A stretch of 64,000 nucleotides of DNA from Chitinophaga pollutisoli (GTDB taxonomy: Bacteria; Bacteroidota; Bacteroidia; Chitinophagales; Chitinophagaceae), in contig NZ_CP149822.1 in assembly GCF_038396755.1 (NCBI RefSeq), positions 1,240,001 through 1,304,000 on the forward strand, read 5' to 3'. Positions 61,221-64,000 of the stretch are shown here, piece by piece. The notes below the pieces were generated by a model. It saw only the letters and a list, made by a program, of their open reading frames with translations, was not told the origin of the DNA and made no database searches. Position 1 is the stretch's first letter. Every line of letters begins with the position of its first letter. The translations under genes were made by a program, and so were the position numbers.

Positions 61221-61985
61221 ATGTTTAAATGCCTATCTATCTTCGCGATGGCGATGATGATCGTTAGCCAGGCGTTCTGTATCGAAACGCATGTTTTTGT
61301 CAGGGCGCGGGCCAAAGACGCTAAATTCCTGGGTTCCTCCATCGGTGGCGCGCATGTCATCATCCGCAACAAATTCAACCAGCAAATCCTGGCGGAAGGT
61401 AAAACGGCGGGAACGCCCGGCAATACCGCCCAGATCATGGACACCGCGCGCGGCCGGTATGCGCTGATGGCCGATGCAGCGGCGGCCAAATTCGATGCCG
61501 TGCTGAACATTTCGGAACCCACGCTTGTCCGGATCGAGGTGCTGGCACCGGCCAACCACCGGCAATCGCAGGTAAATGCCGCGGTGGAAATGTGGGTGAT
61601 ACCAGGTAAACACATCACCGGTGATGGCGTTATTCTTGAAATTCCAGGGTTCATCATTGATATTTTATCGCCCCGGACGCATAACTACCTTCGTTTGTCT
61701 TCCCTCAATTCCCAACCGCTGACCATCCAGGCCAATATCGTCATGATGTGCGGCTGCATCATTCAAAAAGGAGGATTGTGGAACGGGGATAAGATGGAAG
61801 TGAAAGCGATCGTGAAAAAGAACGGCCAGCTGTTGCAGGAAGCATCCATGTCCTGCGTGGCGGATAATCTCTTCGAAGGCAAACTCCATATTACAGAAAA
61901 GGGCGAATACCAGGTTACTGTGTATGCGTTTGATGAACGGAGCGGTAATACCGGCGTGGATATTGTCAACTTCGTGGTGCTTTAA
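61221..61985 (+). CDS. Secreted hypothetical protein with Ig-like features
   Basis: 254 residues with a signal peptide (IFAMAMMIVSQAFC). No family recognised. The N-terminal part contains VFVRARAKDAKFLGSSIGGAHVIIRNKF (a carboxypeptidase-regulatory-like beta pattern), and the C-terminal part (KGEYQVTVYAFDERSGNTGV) resembles an Ig-like or PKD-type strand set. Two cysteines sit in MMCGCII. It ends 4 bp into the 3' end of dnaE2 on the other strand. A cell-surface or periplasmic role is likely. Confidence 0.75.
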   Translation: MFKCLSIFAMAMMIVSQAFCIETHVFVRARAKDAKFLGSSIGGAHVIIRNKFNQQILAEGKTAGTPGNTAQIMDTARGRYALMADAAAAKFDAVLNISEPTLVRIEVLAPANHRQSQVNAAVEMWVIPGKHITGDGVILEIPGFIIDILSPRTHNYLRLSSLNSQPLTIQANIVMMCGCIIQKGGLWNGDKMEVKAIVKKNGQLLQEASMSCVADNLFEGKLHITEKGEYQVTVYAFDERSGNTGVDIVNFVVL

Positions 61986-64000
61986 TGGAAATCCCGGGAC
62001 TTCACGAACATATCCGGTTGGGGATGCTCGCCGTTTTTATGGGTGCTTGCGGGATAAGGAGATTTCTCATCCGCCCTTGATACTGTCATCAGCAGGCTTT
62101 CGTCTACGTTTCTGGCAATCGTGTTTTTGATCAGTTTGGTAAGATTGTGGCAGCGCTCCACGATAATGTGCACCACTTCTCCTTCGCGCTGCAATTTCCC
62201 TTCTACCATCAGCAAAGTGGATTGCAGGACTTCCTTGCGGTATTTCTCAAACACTTTCTCGAACAGCACGAGGTTGCAAACGCCCGTTTCATCCTCGATG
62301 GTGATGAAGCAAACGCCTTTCGCTGTACCGGGGCGCTGGCGCACCAATACTAAACCCGCGGCCTTTACATGTGAATCATGCACCGCCGTGGCAATGCCCT
62401 TGGCGGAAAGAATATGCAGCTGCGTGAGCTGTTGCCGTACAAAACTAACGGGATGCGCTTTCAGCGACAAAGAAGTAGCCGCGTAATCCTGCACCACATG
62501 TTCCGGCGTGCTCATGAAAGGAAGCTCCACCTGCTGTTCGTGGCTGGTCTCAGAAGGCTGACCGGCGAACAAAGCTTCAGGGGTATCGCCAAGGGCGGAC
62601 ACTTCCCATAACGCGCGGCGCCTGTCCATCCCCATCGAGCGGAAGGCATCGGCATCCGCGAGGCGTTCCAGCGCGGCGACGGTCATGCCCGCATTTTTCA
62701 ACTCCGTGATGGTGGTATAACCCGCTCCCCTGCCACCGGTCAGGATCTGAGCGTCTTCCGCGCGCATGCCGGTGATCTGCCGGAAGCCCAGGCGCAACGC
62801 GCGGTAGCGGCCCGACTTTTCCTCCAGGCTGTTATCCCATTGCGAGAAATTCACGTCCACCGGCCGCACCGTTACCTCGTGGTTGCGTGCATCGGAAACG
62901 ATCTGCGCGGGTTGATAGAAGCCCATGGGCATGCTGTTGAGAAGCGCGGCTGCGAAGATCTCCGGGTAAAAGCACTTCAGCCAGGAAGAAACGTACACCA
63001 GCTGCGCGAAGCTGGCAGCGTGGCTTTCCGGGAAACCATAACTCCCGAAACCTTCCAGCTGCTTGAAAATCCGGCCGGCAAACTCCGCATCGTAGCCGCG
63101 GCCCACCATTCCATTGATGAGTTTATCCCTGAATTTGCTGACCAGGCCATGCGACTTGAACGTGGCCATGCTCCGCCGCAGCTGGTCGGCCTCCGCAGGG
63201 GTAAACCCAGCGGCAACGATGGCCACTTTCATCGCCTGTTCCTGGAAAAGGGGAACGCCCAGCGTGCGGCCCAGGATTTCCTTCAACTCTTCGGAAGGAA
63301 AGGAAACAGGTTCCTCCCCGTTACGGCGCCGCAGATAAGGGTGCACCATATCGCCCTGTATAGGCCCCGGGCGAACGATGGCCACTTCTATCACCAGGTC
63401 GTAAAACTTCTTTGGCCGCAACCGCGGGAGCATGCTTTGCTGCGCGCGGCTTTCGATCTGGAAAACACCGATGGTGTCGGCATGGCTGATCATTTCATAT
63501 ACTTTAGGATCGTCCTGCGGGATATTGGCCAGTGTCAGATCTAAACCGTAGTGCTCCTTTGCGAGGGTGAACGCTTTGCGGATGCAGGTGAGCATACCCA
63601 ATGCCAGCACATCTATTTTGAGGAAGCCTAGCGCTTCGATATCGTCTTTGTTCCATTCTATATTCGTGCGGTTTTCCATGCGTGCGTTCAGGATCGGGCA
63701 CAGGTCCGTCAGTTTGCCCCGGGTGATGACGAAACCACCGGTATGTTGCCCCAGTTGCCTGGGGAAGCCGATCATCTGGCCGGTCAGTTCCAGCACCTTT
63801 TTCAGGTGCGGATCTTCCGGGTTGAGGCCTGCCTGCCGCAGGGCTTTTTCGTCAAACCACTCATCCGTAAATTCCCAGATGGCGCTGCTGAGACGGCTGA
63901 CCGTATCGGCCGACAATCCCATCGCCTTTCCTACGTCGCGGATGGCGCCTTTCTGCCTCTGCTGGGTAACCGTTGCCACGATGGCCGCGCGGTCGCGGCC
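61982..64000 (-). CDS. dnaE2: Error-prone DNA polymerase DnaE2 (C-terminal two thirds; start beyond window)
   Basis: Alpha-subunit-type polymerase for SOS-induced mutagenic synthesis. The frame is open to base 64000 (GRDRAAIVATVTQQRQ). Motifs: LKIDVLALGMLT, VAIVRPGPIQGDMVHPYLRRRNGEE (polymerase core), PLFQEQAMKVAIVAAGFTPAEADQLRRSMATFKSHG, LEGFGSYGFPESHAASFAQLVY and VNFSQWDNSLE; the YGFPESHAASFA run with no beta-clamp end of DnaE1 type supports DnaE2. The C-terminal OB-fold part (GVCFITIEDETGVCNLVLFEKVF) is present. Partners ImuA/ImuB are expected beyond the window edge. Confidence 0.93.
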   Translation of the reverse strand, partial: GRDRAAIVATVTQQRQKGAIRDVGKAMGLSADTVSRLSSAIWEFTDEWFDEKALRQAGLNPEDPHLKKVLELTGQMIGFPRQLGQHTGGFVITRGKLTDLCPILNARMENRTNIEWNKDDIEALGFLKIDVLALGMLTCIRKAFTLAKEHYGLDLTLANIPQDDPKVYEMISHADTIGVFQIESRAQQSMLPRLRPKKFYDLVIEVAIVRPGPIQGDMVHPYLRRRNGEEPVSFPSEELKEILGRTLGVPLFQEQAMKVAIVAAGFTPAEADQLRRSMATFKSHGLVSKFRDKLINGMVGRGYDAEFAGRIFKQLEGFGSYGFPESHAASFAQLVYVSSWLKCFYPEIFAAALLNSMPMGFYQPAQIVSDARNHEVTVRPVDVNFSQWDNSLEEKSGRYRALRLGFRQITGMRAEDAQILTGGRGAGYTTITELKNAGMTVAALERLADADAFRSMGMDRRRALWEVSALGDTPEALFAGQPSETSHEQQVELPFMSTPEHVVQDYAATSLSLKAHPVSFVRQQLTQLHILSAKGIATAVHDSHVKAAGLVLVRQRPGTAKGVCFITIEDETGVCNLVLFEKVFEKYRKEVLQSTLLMVEGKLQREGEVVHIIVERCHNLTKLIKNTIARNVDESLLMTVSRADEKSPYPASTHKNGEHPQPDMFVKSRDFH

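Overview
The window comes from a high-GC member of the Bacteroidota, most likely Chitinophagaceae (Chitinophaga-like). The reasons are a SusC/SusD pair, an Oar-like TonB-dependent receptor, promoter elements of the Bacteroidota type (TAnnTTTG at -7, TTTG near -33), a general lack of Shine-Dalgarno sequences, LytTR and hybrid two-component signalling, and strongly GC-rich third codon positions. The genus is inferred from style, since no marker gene was compared.

Layout. 1-9.5 kb: the end of a polysaccharide utilisation locus (SusC, SusD, an arylsulfotransferase-like lipoprotein, a GH130 mannoside phosphorylase and a sodium:solute symporter) that points to beta-mannan use. 9.7-16.2 kb: a TetA-type MFS pump, a DinB-like protein, a decayed beta-lactamase/SDR deletion chimera, DUF2905 and an Oar-like receptor. 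16.3-19.7 kb: an alkylation-repair cluster (separate Ada zinc domain, AlkB, Ada HTH-methyltransferase, a PF09859-type oxygenase, convergent AlkA). 19.7-28.2 kb: rpiA, a SnoaL-like protein, a LytS/LytTR pair, a TPR protein, a membrane histidine kinase, a CBM6-like protein with GH43, a tandem Usp protein and a coiled-coil protein. 28.2-34.1 kb: a receiver-Crp fusion regulator, a PAS kinase and a 1196-residue hybrid kinase.

34.3-45.0 kb is the most unusual part. Two operons are transcribed away from a shared 196-bp region. To the left run a caspase-family protein (split by two homopolymer frameshifts) and a single-chain caspase-subtilase fusion. To the right run a CHAT-domain protease and a membrane-anchored STAND NTPase with a beta-propeller-like tail. 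This has the logic of a protease-based conflict or programmed-cell-death system: a STAND sensor/switch with three caspase-like or CHAT proteases and one subtilase. The function is inferred.

45.0-64.0 kb is mostly housekeeping: RidA, MmcQ/YjbR, an NAPE-PLD-like metallo-hydrolase, DUF5996, tRNA-Leu(CAG), maeB and ppsA (the malate/PEP node), trxB (frameshifted), an Lrp regulator divergent from rocD-rocF (arginine breakdown), a response-regulator remnant, rsgA, two SRPBCC proteins, a secreted protein and the 3' part of dnaE2, which runs off the window.

Three genes or gene pieces (two junctions in the caspase gene, one in trxB) break at A/T homopolymers that are each exactly one base short. Because trxB is a core gene, sequencing or assembly undercalling is a serious explanation, and the caspase gene is best read as one intact protein until checked.
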